NCBI GenBank assembly: GCA_030737835.1
Contig: JAUJYN010000012.1
Location: 593,014-657,013, forward strand
DNA length: 64,000 nucleotides
Direction of reading: 5' to 3'
Source of the DNA: Acorus gramineus
Lineage: Eukaryota > Streptophyta > Magnoliopsida > Acorales > Acoraceae
Position 1 is the first letter of the stretch; the number at the start of each line of letters is the position of its first letter. Below, in pieces: positions 1 through 13,800 of the stretch. Made by a program: the position numbers and the translations under genes. Below the pieces are notes generated by a model. That model was not told the origin of the DNA. It searched no databases and was given only the letters and a program-made list of their open reading frames with translations.

Positions 1-1290
1 GTCTTAGTGTCAGTACGGAAATTATTTCTTTTTGGGAATCATATTCTGATAGATTATGTGAAAAAGAGGAATGAAGAGAAATTTGCCTGAACCACTCTTA
101 AATGATAAATGGAAGATTTCAAATGACATTTTCTTAGGTGTTCCAAAGATGACGAGAAGGGTTACCAAACTATTCCTTACTTTTAAATTGCCAGATTGAA
201 AATATGATTTTCAAATTCTTAAATTTTCAGGTGTAAAGTTTAGTCTCTTGTTTTTTCAATTGTCCTAGTTGGATTAAAATATTATTGTGTTCCTTCTGTG
301 GCTCCTTGATGTGTCAAATGCATGAATAGAAAAAAAAAAAAAAAAACAAGGGTACATTTTCTTTCTTAAATAATGGTATGTTTATGGATACCATTTCATA
401 TAATTTTTAGTGCTTTGTTTAGATATTACACATTCAATGGAAAGCTTTGCTATTATAGCACAAAAATGATTTATTCTTCTTAATGTGCAACACATGATTT
501 TTCAATTTTTATGTATTACCTCAGAAGGTGGACATGAGGACTGATCACTGAAACAGCCCTGCAGAGTTGCCTGATCATTTTGCAACTCATCGAAGCTCTA
601 CATGTCAATCATCTAACACAACAGCTTCTGAACTATATTTCCACAATGGGGAACCATACATAGCCAGTCCAGAGTTTGTCCATCATCAGCTGCCCAGACT
701 TTGATGAACTCTCCTCCATCAATACAAACGCCCATTGAAACATCTATACAAGTACTTCTCACTCTACCTCTCTTTTTATTCGAAGTTTCTGTCATGCCAT
801 GACATTGTTGATGACTCTCTTATGTCACAGGGGAAATGTGGTGCAGTCCAACCCTAACAAGGTGCTCGACTGATGGAGAACACAAGAAGAAACCATAAAA
901 GAGTAAACATCAGACCCCAGACATCTCACGTCTAAATATACCCAAAAGATTGTGATCGTCGTAGTGAGACAGTGAATTCAGATCTTTAAGGACTCTTTTT
1001 TTCTGTGCAAGTGCTTGTGAATTCCGTTATGCTTTGTATGACCTTTGTATTGCTTGCCAGCACTTACACTGTCATGAAGATCATAAATTATTGTCCAGGA
1101 TAATCAGATGAAATCGATTCCTCTGTTTTAAATTTTGCTGGTTTTCTGTCCCACTCCATCCCTTCATAAAATTGAATGAGGTTTAGATGTAACATGAGGG
1201 TGTAACTGTAGATTGTAATGTAACATCAATAGTGTTCAGTTCATCCTGGGAGAATAATAAAAATGTATCACAACATTAATTTGATTTTCA
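1..1290 (+). other. Probable 3' end of an unidentified plus-strand gene
   Basis: A good 3' splice acceptor (pyrimidine-rich, ending cctcag) lies near 520-527. The exon after it reads KVDMRTDH and stops near 560; an alternative acceptor near 585 gives a frame containing ELYFHNGEPYIASPEFV that stops near 705. The DNA that follows is T-rich like a 3' UTR, and a polyadenylation-type AATAAAAATG lies near 1255. Bases 1-510 look like intron. The first residues of the gene are outside the window and I do not recognise the protein. It would be tail-to-tail with the REV7 gene, whose stop is at 1342. Which of the two reading frames is used, and whether this is coding at all, is uncertain. Confidence 0.3.
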
Positions 1291-1341
1291 GAGGAGGATG
1301 ATATACATGTAAACTTTGAAAGAAAAAATGAATGTAATGTA

Positions 1342-2624
1342 TCATTCAACTATGCATTTCCCCTTGGAATCCTTTGGTTCTGCAGAACTTGGATGCTCCA
1401 CATACAGCTGCACCTTGAGAGGTTCACTGCTCATGGACTTGATCGGAGTTATCAGCGGAGGCAGTTGCCACTGCTTCGTGTCCGTTGGAACCCAAAGCAA
1501 TTCCTCTTTGTTGTCGTGCCCTGGAAGCGCGCGAAAATACGCAGTTATCTCCCACCTGCTATCTGTTCAAGGCCCCGTTTGAAACCAATTTTCAAAAAAA
1601 TAGGTTATGCTCTGAACTGATTGAAATAATCAGTTCCAATCAGCTTTTTTATGAAAGCTATTTTGTTGACTTTGAAAATACTAGAAATCAAAAACTAAAC
1701 TTGACTGATTATCTAAAAAATTGAATCCGTTCACAATCAGTTAAACAAGGGGCCTACGATAGCTTTTGAGAACAAGTTTGAAAATTAGCTTTTCATTTAA
1801 ATCAGCTTTTGAAAATAAATTTACAGAAAACATATCATTGTTAGATTTCTGAAATCTACTTTTTATTAGAAAAAGTTGTTTTCATTTTCTTCAATATCTG
1901 AGACTAATGGAGATGGTTGGAAACGAGTTTAGATTAAGTATGATTCCTGTAAAAGCCCAAACTTGTCTCCAAACACCATTTAGGTCTCAACTCATTTGTG
2001 TTATTCCAAGAACTAAAAGAGATCAAACGATGTCTGTTGAGGTACCATTTGTGAGAGGCTTAGTGAGGGATCCGGACGCAGAGAGCTTCACCAAGAACGA
2101 CCTCAGAGTGAACTCCAACTCGTTTTCGATGACATTCGAGCCGCTGGACTGGTTCACGGAGATTTTGAAGACGAACCTCTCGGCCGGGATTTGCTGTTCA
2201 TCATAAAATATGACCACCACCCTCTCTACCAAGCCCTGATTCATACAATGTTCATGATTTTTGGACAAGAAATCATACAGTATCAGTGTGGAAGTGAAAA
2301 ATATATCAAATGTCACACGCTTTTCCACAAACACATCAAGTTCATTTCATTTAAGAAAATATTTTTTCACCCCACGAAACCACACAAACAATTTCCCACT
2401 AAAAACTTATATCTTTGTTCACATTTGTTAAAATCAGAATAAAACATATAATAACTTTTCATTTTCAATTCAAAATCAAAACAATTGTACTCATCATGCT
2501 CAGTTTTGGAATTCTGATGAGATTTAATGCATTAGTACTGGTTTAATTTTCCAATTTGGACAAATTCTTTAATGGGTTTTTCATAAAATGAAAGATTTTT
2601 AAATATTTATGTGTGTGTGTGTGT

Positions 2625-2664
<40 letters not shown>

Positions 2665-3059
2665 CTTGTGGATGAAGGGGAGGAGAGCAAAGACGGCAGA
2701 GTGGATGTAATCGGAGAGGAGGGGATGTCGAGCCCTCTGGACTACCACGTTCATGTATCTCCTCCTCTCGAACGCCCCTTCATTTCACATTTCATTCAAA
2801 ACACAACATAATATTAATTAATAATATTTTTCAAAGAAAAGCTGAGGATTGATACCAGGTGGGTAAATCCCTTTGAGGTATACAATGAAACTGATGGCCA
2901 CCTCCAAGAACTCAACCAGTACCCTTGCAGCATCACCTGTTTTTATATTATATTATTATATATATTCAATTTATATAGACTGAGATATGGGGAGATGATA
3001 TAGAACAAGAATTTGAGGATTTTCTTGAGACCTTCATGTTGTTCTTTTATTAGATTCAT
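1342..3059 (-). CDS. REV7: REV7 / MAD2B, HORMA-domain subunit of DNA polymerase zeta
   Basis: Five exons on the minus strand, 3059-3032, 2936-2856, 2777-2665, 2235-2046 and 1562-1342, join in frame through GT-AG sites into 210 residues (Arabidopsis REV7 is about 215). REV7 is the accessory HORMA subunit that binds REV3 in translesion polymerase zeta in the nucleus. Recognised segments: ARVLVEFLEVAISFIVYLKG (residues 13-32), FERRRYMN followed by HPLLSDYIH, the core GLVERVVVIFYDEQQIPAERF (as FYDEQQIPAERF here), RWEITAYF, and the C-terminal safety-belt region with PTDTKQW, PIKSMSSEPL and QLYVEHP. The start was chosen because exon 1 (MNLIKEQHEG) ends in the right phase for exon 2; the first nine residues are the weakest part. 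Intron 3 begins with a (CT)n run and intron 4 holds a MITE next to its acceptor. No break is visible, so the gene looks functional. Confidence 0.9.
1571..1754. mobile_element. hAT-like MITE in REV7 intron 4
   Basis: A block of about 185 bp starts with GGCCCCGTTTGA and ends with the inverse of GGCCCCTTGTTTA, an imperfect terminal inverted repeat of the kind carried by non-autonomous hAT elements. The inside is AT-rich with repeated AATCAG/CTGATT words and no coding capacity. It begins only 8 bases upstream (in transcript sense) of the last REV7 exon, so its end now supplies part of the 3' splice-site region. No clear target duplication was seen. Confidence 0.55.
2628..2662. repeat. (GA)n microsatellite at a REV7 splice donor
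   Basis: An uninterrupted GA run of about 17 units. In the REV7 transcript it is a CT run that starts two or three bases after the GT donor of intron 3 (exon end 2665). Confidence 0.9.
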
Positions 3060-3284
3060 GGTGGTGTTCCTTCTTTGGTTGGATGTACGAAACTGATTGT
3101 GTTGTGGGAGGGAGAGAGACGGGGGGGGGGTTTGTTGTAACAGGGGGTATTTCTGTAATTTCAAAGGGTGCAATTTGGGTCCGTCAAACCAACCATATCT
3201 GAACAGTTCAAACTGGGGTGGGTTTAACATGTTTCGTAACCTTCTGATCTTATCATTTTCAGATACACAACTTAATTGAATCAT

Positions 3285-4337
3285 ATAAATGATGGTTTAT
3301 AATTTAACTGAATTCTAAATTCAATTTTGAAATCTTATAAAATATCTCAATCATAACAGAGTGAAAAAATATGGCTACAAAATGGACTACAAAATTATCT
3401 CAATCACAAAAACTGGTATTAGATTGAGATTTATTTTGTTTGGTTAGCGTTTATAAATCCACCTAATTCAGTTGGTTTCACATCTTAATAAAAACTGATT
3501 TAAATCCATGTCTAAGTTGCGTGGTTCCAAAACGGATTGAATGTATCAATGCTCAAAAAGATATGCTAACTTGTGAACCGGTTCTTGTGAATCTACGGTT
3601 CATAGTTAGTTTGGACAAAGTGTTAATCCTGTTTTTCCAGTATCACAAATAGCGGTCTATCCATCCATCCATTTGTATGTAAGACTTTGTGGTTTAATAA
3701 AACCTTTTAAAAAAAAAAAATGTACACAGATTTTTTTTTTGAATGCGTACTTTTAAAAACCGAGATATATAATCCAATGAATGGTACAAACCAACTTTTT
3801 CAAAAAATACATGTTTCACGTAACAAGATATATTCCCGTCCTCTCTGATCACTACCATTCATAAGTAACCAGACATCTGATTAAAAAGACTATCACAAGG
3901 TCCATGTCAGTATAGCAATTTTGGTATAAACTCTATATTAGTATTGTGGCGCATCACCAAATTCAAAAACACTTTATTCAATTGACAGTGAATTTCTTTT
4001 CCCAAAGATCAAGATTTCATGTGTGGAGAGATCTTTTATAAAATCTCTCGCTTCAAAACAAACACTCAATACCTTCTGTGGAGGACTCAATGTCCAGTCC
4101 CAATGCAAACGCCTTTCATTACCAACAGACAAATTATCACAAGAGTTCTACAGTACACTTTTCTTTTGCAAAATCTATAAAAATTTCAACAATCACAATA
4201 GAGAGAGAGAGAGAGACAGAGATGAGACTGGTTAATCTAGGAAGATTTATTATTCGATTTATTTCTATGAATCAAGAGTGTATCTGGACAAAAAAACTCT
4301 CCAGTTCAACAAGGAAGAAATTATCTACAGATTGAAG
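3285..4337. other. AT-rich spacer between REV7 and the KINbetagamma 3' end
   Basis: This is the shared region between the 5' end of REV7 and the 3' end of the next minus-strand gene. It contains homopolymer A and T runs, a short GA run near 4201 and small random ORFs. I see no conserved coding frame. The 3' UTR of the KINbetagamma transcript should lie in the right part, just below 4338. Confidence 0.5.
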
Positions 4338-4786
4338 TCATTTGAGAAGAAAATTAAATATGTCTCTCAAAGTAATAATGCCTTCCACACGTCTGCTCCC
4401 AGCATCGATGACGACGAGCCTCCGCACAGCTGAATGTGGGGGGAAAAAAGATGGTTTTAGAGAAGAAAAAAAAATGATGCATTTATAACACGCAAAAGCG
4501 AAGTGGTTATTAGTATTCACCTGTATCTGAAAACCGCCTTAAAACCTCATAGAAGGAATCAGAACGCACACAAGTTCCGCACTGCCTGTTGTCTCCATTT
4601 GCATCGTAAACTAGCCGAAGAGCCTGCGAAACCAGATCTCACGAGGTGATGTTCTCTCCCATATGAATTTTGATGGTTGTGACTACCATATGCATGAATA
4701 AGACTGACTAAAAAATGCTTGAAATCTATAATTACTATTGATATATAAATGGGGCCGTGTAAGCACGACACACACAGGCAAGCACG

Positions 4787-4818
<32 letters not shown>

Positions 4819-7800
4819 ATTAGTGAAAATTAAAAAAAAATCATAATACACCTACTTGATGCATTGTTGTTTGATCAAGTTGTATACGGGCATATACGTC
4901 ATCTTTAGCTAAAGACAGAATGTTGCTGCATACAGAAAAAGAAATACTATGAGATCAAATCTAGAAGAAACTAAGATACAAGAGATTATAGAAAGTAATA
5001 ATAAGCGGATAATGGTACCAATAAGATGATCGGTCTATCACAACACATGAAAACCAATCATCACAAAAAGACACTACAATATGCCAGAACAAAGTTCATG
5101 CCCCGTAAAATTCTAAAGATAAATGGATTGCGCCTTAATCTCAGTATATATATTCAGGGGAATTTTTTTCCCCAAGGAAAATGATTCAAAGAGCTTGTAC
5201 TCTTTGCACTAAAGAGAATAATTGCTTAAAGCAAATAGACCCTCCTCAGAATTTCTGACATATATACACATTATACCTATAGATTTGGGTGTACAGCACC
5301 ATCATAATTTCAATAGAGCCACAAACATAGTGGGTGGATAATCATACCATTCATGACCACTGACTGCTTCATCTACCATCTAAAATGATCTCCTCAGAGA
5401 CGCAACTGAAATCCATGTTTCCAAGCATTGTATATTTTAGGAATCCAAATAAAGGTACATGATTCGCATAACATTCAGTAATTTTATAACAAAATTTTCT
5501 TCCATTCAAAGATGAGGGGCTATCAATCACTTTCCAGAATTCAAACTTTTCATTATAAAAATAAATAATGCATCATCAAAAAACTAAATGGAACAACAAA
5601 GATTTAGAATGTGTTTACCTTCGAGAATATACATCCAACAATGACCCATTGTCATCAACAACAGGAATGGAACTTATTTGAGCTGAAACAAATGAAACAA
5701 ACAGTGAACGAGAAATCCAATAAGATATGCACCAAAGTGAATTTCCATCTGTCAAATTTGATGCAAAGAACATGCTATATTGGCTCACATATTTAACTAA
5801 AGTACCAATGAACAACGAGTGTATATTGGTTAGAAATCAGAAATTACATCATAAACCTCCGGACAGTTATCTCCAAAAAAGAGATTAATTCTATTGAAGG
5901 CTATCAGCCTATCAGGTAAGACAACAAAAGAAATTGCGTCAATTCTTCTCTTTGATGTGAGAGAGATTTATTAAGAGAGCAAGACATTTATATAAATATA
6001 ATACCAACCTTCCATAAATATATTTAGAGCACTACTCAGGGGCGCATTATGCTGCATTGTAGTTAGCTGGCGTCTAGAACAGCTGGCAATTTCTCCACTG
6101 GCTTGAGCAGCCCATGTTCCCAGACCAATTGCATATATTGGTTGCTGTAGGAGTGGCACCGTTCCATTGACATGTCTAAAATGTCTGAAGATATCTGGAA
6201 ATATAATGTAGAGAATGTCAAAAAATAAATGGATGACAAGCAAAGAGGGAGATGACAAAGTCAAACAAAAAAGAGTACACTGTAGTATTTCTGAGAGGCT
6301 GGCAACCGACAATAACATAGGGCATGAACCATCTGGAACTGAATAAGTTATAGGAACAGTAGATATATTGTTCCGCACTATTTTAAGAGCAACATCTTTC
6401 AGAGAGTCATTAGGAGAAGCCTGAAACAATAAAAGCCAAAAATTATCAACAGGCAAAAAATCTTGACTAAATTGTTAACAAGCACAGAATAATTCCAGAA
6501 TATCATTTTTGAACTCAATTCTCAGAATAATGAATAGATACACCAGTAGGGCACTTCAAGAAGCAATAATTCAAATACAGAAATTTATCCAACTATATAA
6601 GCTGTATAACAACTCAGAAAATTAGTGAGCTAATTAGCATTGTGGTATTTGGAAAACTTTGTTCAACTCTTACTTCAGGCTGACCATTAAATGGGACACA
6701 GAATTACAGCATCAGGGTTATGAATGTGGTTATAGGTCATTCCACCATGACTAGAATTACATTTCTAATAAAGTGCAGCCTCACCCTGACTGACACAGAA
6801 ATTGCAGGCTTCATACTGGAAAATCTGAACTCGAACTTGTAACATTATTCAGTAGATACTTGATTGCTCTTATCTATAAACTTGAGTCACATTAGTAGTT
6901 TAATACATACAAAATAGGGTTCTATATTCCAGTCATACATTGTTAATCTAGTCTAACTGAGAATAAAAGAAAAAATAATAATTCATTAAATTATGCCGCT
7001 TGTTGAGAGCCTTTTTTTTTTTTGAGAAAAATGATAGTTGGTTGAGTGCAATTGAAAGAACAGAATATCACCTAGCCTGTAACTCAACTACATACCATGT
7101 TTTTTTGGACAAAGGTAGACTATCTACCACGATTTCATTAATAGAAGTGTCGTAGTACATGTCCGAATATAAGAGTAAAACAAAGGGGACAAGGGAAATA
7201 CATAAAATGAAGAACTAGATAAGGAAAAAAGAAGGTTATTTGGCTCGGCAGAAGAGGTATCTACCCAAGCCAAGTCAAACTACATACCATGTTAAAGTGA
7301 GTTTACATTCAGTTTAATAACTCAATATTTCTACTAGTCAACCAGAAGGCAACAGAAGTCCACAGGAACAGGAAGTCTCTTGGTATACGATCAATTAAGC
7401 ACCACACTAGTGGATGTCCAGTTTGAGACACACATAATGGAAATTCCAGCTAAACATCTAGAAGACAACTAATGTCCATTGGAACAGGAAGTTTCTTAAT
7501 ATGATCCAAATAAATGTTGCTGACGCCCCACCACTTGTCGATGATTGTTTCTGAAGAATTACAACCTCGCAGTGGGAAAGTATAGCCCTCCAGGGAGATT
7601 ATATAATTATGGGGAAACATGTGTTTCATGGAATTCAAAACATCAAAAATATTGGCTAACTTAAAAGGTCATACTATGAGTACTTCTGCAAAGCTAAATT
7701 TGGAGATATAGCAAACAGCATACAAGGTTAGAAAAATAATGAATGAAAATATTGTATGATATGATCTTACACATAAATATCTATTAATAGGAAAGAAAAC

Positions 7801-10800
7801 ATACTAAAGATGAGAATTGCATCTCATTGTTTTCATTCAGAAGGAAAAAGATGAATCATATTCATACACATAATCAAATAATCATGATCATGTTCACATT
7901 AGAAAAACCTTATCACAACTAGTATCTGTCCCAATTGATTTTCAACCTCACGTAAACCCCTCCGTCAGAGTCTAGTCAGGGATCCTAGCATAAACCATTT
8001 GGCAGGAATGGGGTCCACCTTCATTGAACAATATATTTTAAAAAAACAATGAAATACTATATAAAACTAGTGAAGATGAAATCTTACTTGAATAATAGGC
8101 CTCCTGGATGGAGACACAGGCCCATTGGACTGGGGATAAGTATGGGCTTTTCCTTCCTTCCAATCAAAAATTTGATGCATTTCAAGCTCTTCGTTAGCAA
8201 GCGCAGATACACGGTCCTTCAGCTATTCATTAAACAAAATATAGAAGAGGTGAGTAAAATTAAATGGGCTGATATATGACAAAATTTTGCAACCTTAAAA
8301 GAAAACCGAAACAGCATGTATCCATCATAAACTTCAATCTGAACCAACAAAGATCCAAAGCATTGTCAAGCCTACAACCTATATCGAACAAAGCAGACAG
8401 AGCCAACTATTTATTAAGAACAAGAACAATACTTCTTTTTTTCTGAAAGTTGGTGGAAGCCCTACACCTTAATTCATTAGAAAATAGGGATGCAGTTTCT
8501 TTAACTCTATCGATTATTGCTAGAAGATGAGGTCCCATAGTAGTATAATGATAAATAAATAAAAAGAAAAAGAAATTCTGAAGAGGGAGTGCACCACCTA
8601 TGGTTTATTAATGGCATAATGAACTTCCTACAGAAGGGGGACATGAATAAATTAACCCATCGTGGTTTCCCAACTTGCAACAGCCTATGGTTCTCTATTC
8701 TCTATTTATTTCCAACAGTGCATAGAACATTTTTTTAACCAACATTCAGCAAGAATAGATGGAAATTCAAACTGATGATGCCTCAAACTGTCTGTTGTTC
8801 TGTCTGGTTAACCAGGAATGAAAAGTAGTTTAGGGGCAGGGAATGCTTAAAGAAAAGGCTCGAGTCATTGTAGTGAATTTCCTAAAGCATTAGTGCAAGT
8901 GCAAATGGGATTTTTCCTTGGGGAGTAGTGGGTGTAACTTTGGGGGGATCAGAGGCTACAGGGGCTTGTGGCCTTTTTAATGTTTGGTCTCCGGAACATG
9001 TGTTAGGGATGTTCCTTGTGTTCCCTCCATCTCCTCTACTATCTTTTGAGCTCCACACATCTGTTTTTTCCATTCCAAAAACAGTGTTCGATTATATTTC
9101 CTAAAAAGTGAGAGTTCAATCACCCACAGAATGAATACTATCCATTATACTAAAACACGTTTCCATTCATGCCAAAAAGAGATTTCCTTAAGCATAGCAA
9201 AACCTACGTAGCCTCGATTTGTGACAGGAGTGCAGCTATAATAAATCTTCATTCCAGACTATTTCTACAAAACTTGTTGTATTTAAATTTTCAAAAATAG
9301 CTTTCTAAGTCACCACTGCTTAAAATGCCCTACAAACTTAGAAGCAATAGAAGGCAATTTTATTCTTTGATCAGTTTAATAAGCTTCATAACAGATGATG
9401 AACATAACAAAGATATCAACATGCAAACCTCTCTCAGTATTAATATAAAGTCGGACGCAGTCAACATCCCAACTAGCTGTTCGATACCCGTATCCCAGAT
9501 TGGCACAACAGCAAGTCCCTGAAAGTAGACCAAAATTAAATGAAGTATTACAAACTGGGAGAATCCAACAAGTCCATACAGATCAAAGAGTTCAACAAGA
9601 CAAAGGGGCTATGAGCACTAGGCATGATATATAAGATAATATCTTCCTCTATTGGCTACATACTCTAGCTATGGTGAGCATCATAACTTAAGTTTGGCAA
9701 TTCGCTAGACTCTGCAATTTATTATACAAGCATTTTAATTATACTGTATCAAAACAGGACATGGACCATCAGCAGACAAGCTCTGTCTTGATATAAGAAC
9801 TAAAAGCCTCCGGTGCTAAATTCATGAAAACATAAAAATGAAGAGAAATGTCGAAGCCCATTTTACTGTGCATGGAAAACTGGCTGCAGAGTCTACCTTT
9901 ATCACAAGCGCAAGCACATCAACATCAGAAACAAACAAACTGTTAAGTAAGACATTCCAAAGATGGAACTTGTCAATTGAAAGACACCCTCTTCCACACC
10001 ATTTTAAAGCTTACGAAATTCTTCACCTTTAAAACAATCTTAAGTAATAGAAAGAAAATGGTACCGGCAGGGTTTCAGGACAATATTACGAATGTGGGTC
10101 GCACGTGGGAGGTGGGAAAAAGTTTGAGAAAAAAGGACAGAAGTGCTAAATCCATGCCAGCTCAGTGAGTGATATGATTGGAAAGGAACAAGATGCTGTT
10201 TCAAGGGGATACAAACAACTCCAGAATTTGGGACTCTGTCGAGTTCTATCTCCTGTTAAAAATGTTACATATCGAAGGAGTCTAATGTATCTTTATCTTT
10301 TTTTCTTTCTTTCTTTTTCTTTCTTCTTTTTTTTTTTTTGTGGGGGGGGGGGGTGGGGGGGGAAGGGGGGGGATTGAGGTGTTTTGCACTGAATGTTGCC
10401 CTATTCAATGAACAACTTGTATAGTGATGTAGTGCATACAGTCTCTCTTGCTTGTTTTTATTTCTGTTTTGATTGTTCTACTCACTTTCTTCTATCTAAT
10501 AGGCAGTTAGCCTACCTTTTATAAAATTAAAAAAAAAAAAAAAAAAAACCGCCACCATTCTACAAACAAAAGGAATGTTACCAAAAGGGATATAACATGC
10601 CACTGAATTCCATGAGGACTGAATGGAGATACAGGCTTGCCTTATACAATGAGATAGGTTTATAAGAAAATGTAGGCGTGAATGAGAAAGTAATAGCCCT
10701 GGCATGCTGCGAACTGATATGGACATTTGGGATGGCCTCCAGCCATTGGTGCACAATACTAGGAATATTTTTTCATGTCACTAATAAAATCCAACAAGTA

Positions 10801-13800
10801 TAAACTCTAAACTCAATACAAAACAGCCCTGATTTACCCTAATTTAAATTTTAAACCCTTGAAAAGTAGACTAATTTAGTGGAGAGAAGGACTTCAAGAT
10901 TTTACCAAATGATTAAGCAAAAAAGAAAAGAAAGGGAATGAATGTTTCTTAATCTTCTGGTCAGATTCACTCATTTGGAAAAAAAATGGTAATTTTTTTG
11001 ATGGATCGTAGAATCAACCGTTAGCGAATAAAGGGAGACTGGGGTATCTACCTGTTCGTACATGATACGAAAAGCTTGTTTCACAGGCAGTGTGACATCC
11101 AAGACAGTTACCTGAAACATTACACAATCTTTTAATCAGGAACAGACGAAACCGTGTAGTGGTATCTGAATGATGAAATAATTTCAGTGAGGGTGAGATA
11201 TGCAAACCTTGCCTGAGTATGGTAACAAGTCATATGCGGTGTATCTTGTCAAGAAAGCACAAATACTATTACGCGAACCATCTAATTCTGCATCAGAGAA
11301 ACGTGCCACTGGTTCCCGGTGCACGGGACTAGGAACTGCATTCTGAATGACAAAACAGCAATGTGATCACTTTGGCAGTTACAACTTGCAAAAATCACCA
11401 TGTTGAAGAAGGAAAATATACAAAACTAGCAAAGATGACAAACGAAAGACTTAAGGTACCGCTGGCAAAAGACCACCATTAAGGAGAGGAGCAATTATTC
11501 TAGGATGAGCAGGATGAGGTACAAGTGGAGAAGAGGAGGCTGGTGGCGCTACAATAATAAAATTGTTTACATTTCCATATTCATCATGCATGTAAGGTTG
11601 TGTTTCATCACATCTCCATACACCATCAACCAAGAACCGGTACTGAAAGAAAATAACAAGTAAGAAGTCAGATGATGGAAATCCAATATTCACTCAATGA
11701 GTGCCAAAAAGAATGCAAATCCAGAGTTGTAATTAAATTGGCAACACTGTAGACACAGTTAACGCAGCATATGAACATTTCCAAAAGTGACGATCAATCA
11801 TTATATTGGCAATTTCTATAATATGGATCCACAATCCTCACATATATGAATTTATCGAGAAATGACTCCTCAATCATAAAAACAAAATCACTAGAAAATG
11901 ACATCTGGGATAAGTCAATAATTTTGTAATATATAGTTAGAAACACAAGCATATATGGTAAAAGATGAGAACCTAACCATAAACAGGATAGATAGAAAAA
12001 AAATCCTAAAATGATGAAAATGGAAAAGTTGAGAGCTATTCCTCATCATCATAACAAGACAACAGAATGACCATATCAATATCAATAATTAATAAACTAA
12101 TTGCAAAAAATAAAGCATCAACGAGACTGCAAAATTTGTATGCATTTACATCCACATGTGATGTATCATGAATTTATTTTCAACTGAAATTCATAAAATA
12201 TTATTCACAATAATTTATAAATCATATATACTTAGAAACCTCTTAAGTACATATCTGACCAAGAAATCTTCCTGCACTATGCTAATCAAGTGATCAACTC
12301 ATCAGTCTCAAAACCTTCTGCATTGTTCATTTCCTCCAGGCATAGGCACCAGCCCGCCGGGCTATTGGCTCACAATGAATGTGTAGATGCTGTGATAATG
12401 TAATTAATAAACTGTCCGCTGATCCACTCGAGTGTCATGAACCTCCCAATAAACCACTGTCCATTCATCAACCATGACCCACAAAAGCTTAGAACCTGAT
12501 TCCACTTCAATATCAGTAACTTGATAACGCACGTCTTCATTTAAACCCATGAACATGGCGACTGTTTCCACGAGTAGAATGCTGTCATCACTCAAGCTGC
12601 CAGCACCTGCTTTTACAATATTCCCTGTACGGTTTTTTATAACCCATCCACAACTGGTCTTAATCAATAACCCCCCCCCCCCCCTCTCCCAAAACCAAAA
12701 AAAAAAAGTTAACTTTAATATATAAGAAAACTTGGCTGTTCCTATCAAAAAATGGTCTCTGCAATGTGTATGCCTTACATCTGATTTGGTTGCCAAAAAT
12801 GGGTGCAAAATTGTGGAAAAGAAAATGGTCATCTTTTACATGTAAAGAGACTAATTGTCTGATAAAAATGACCAAAATACCATTTTTCATTTCCTCATAA
12901 TTATGAACTTTTGGTAAATATAGTCATAGTTTAAAGTGCGGCCGCACGTACCGGTACGTGCAACGCACTTGGAAGGCATGTGCGACACACATGCCTCCGA
13001 TGTGCGACAAGTGCGCCACACATGCGGGAAATGGCCGCATATGCGCCATGTGCGGCGCATGTCACCGCACATGGCGCCTCCAACTAGCCGTTGGAAGTTT
13101 TTTTGGGGGTGTTTTTTGAGGGTCCCCACTATAAAATAAGGTCCATTTGAATCTCAAATGCACCTAAACCAACTCAAACATCTCTCCAAACTCTCAAATT
13201 CTCTAAACTCTCAAATTTTTCAAAACTCTCAATTCTCAAAAACTCTTGATGTTCTTTCAAATTTTCCACTTCAACTTGTTATTCTAGTGTGTGATTCATT
13301 TGATTTTTTTATTGTAGGGGTTATTGAAGAAGGCTTAAAAGGATCTTGAAGGGATTTGGAGGAGATTCTTGAGGAGTTCATCATTTGTTTGCATCTTCTT
13401 ATCTCAATCTTTTGTGTCTATTTATTTCAATAGTCACTAGACTCACTACACAACACTAAACATGTCATTAGCCACATCTACCCCTTCCGAATTTCCCCTT
13501 AGACCTGTTTCCAATGACCCTTGTTGGAAGTATGACCAATATGCTAGTGTGAACGACAAAAGTAGAATTAAATGCATCTTGTGTAATAATCACGTTGCAA
13601 CCGGTGGTCTAGCTCGGTTTAAATGCATTTGATTAGGATGCCCAATTCAAATGCTCATCAATGCGTGAATCCCACCACTGAAATCAAAAAAGAAATCCGT
13701 GAATATTATGATTCTCAATCTAAGGCTTCTAGAGTTACTGCTAGGTACCAAGATCCCTACTTAAGACCAAACACCGAAGAAGAGGATGAAGATGATGATG

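Noticed and set aside
10281-10375. Long T run followed by a G run, considered as a retroposon tail
   Set aside because: Simple-sequence DNA in KINbetagamma intron 5, with no element body or target duplication visible.
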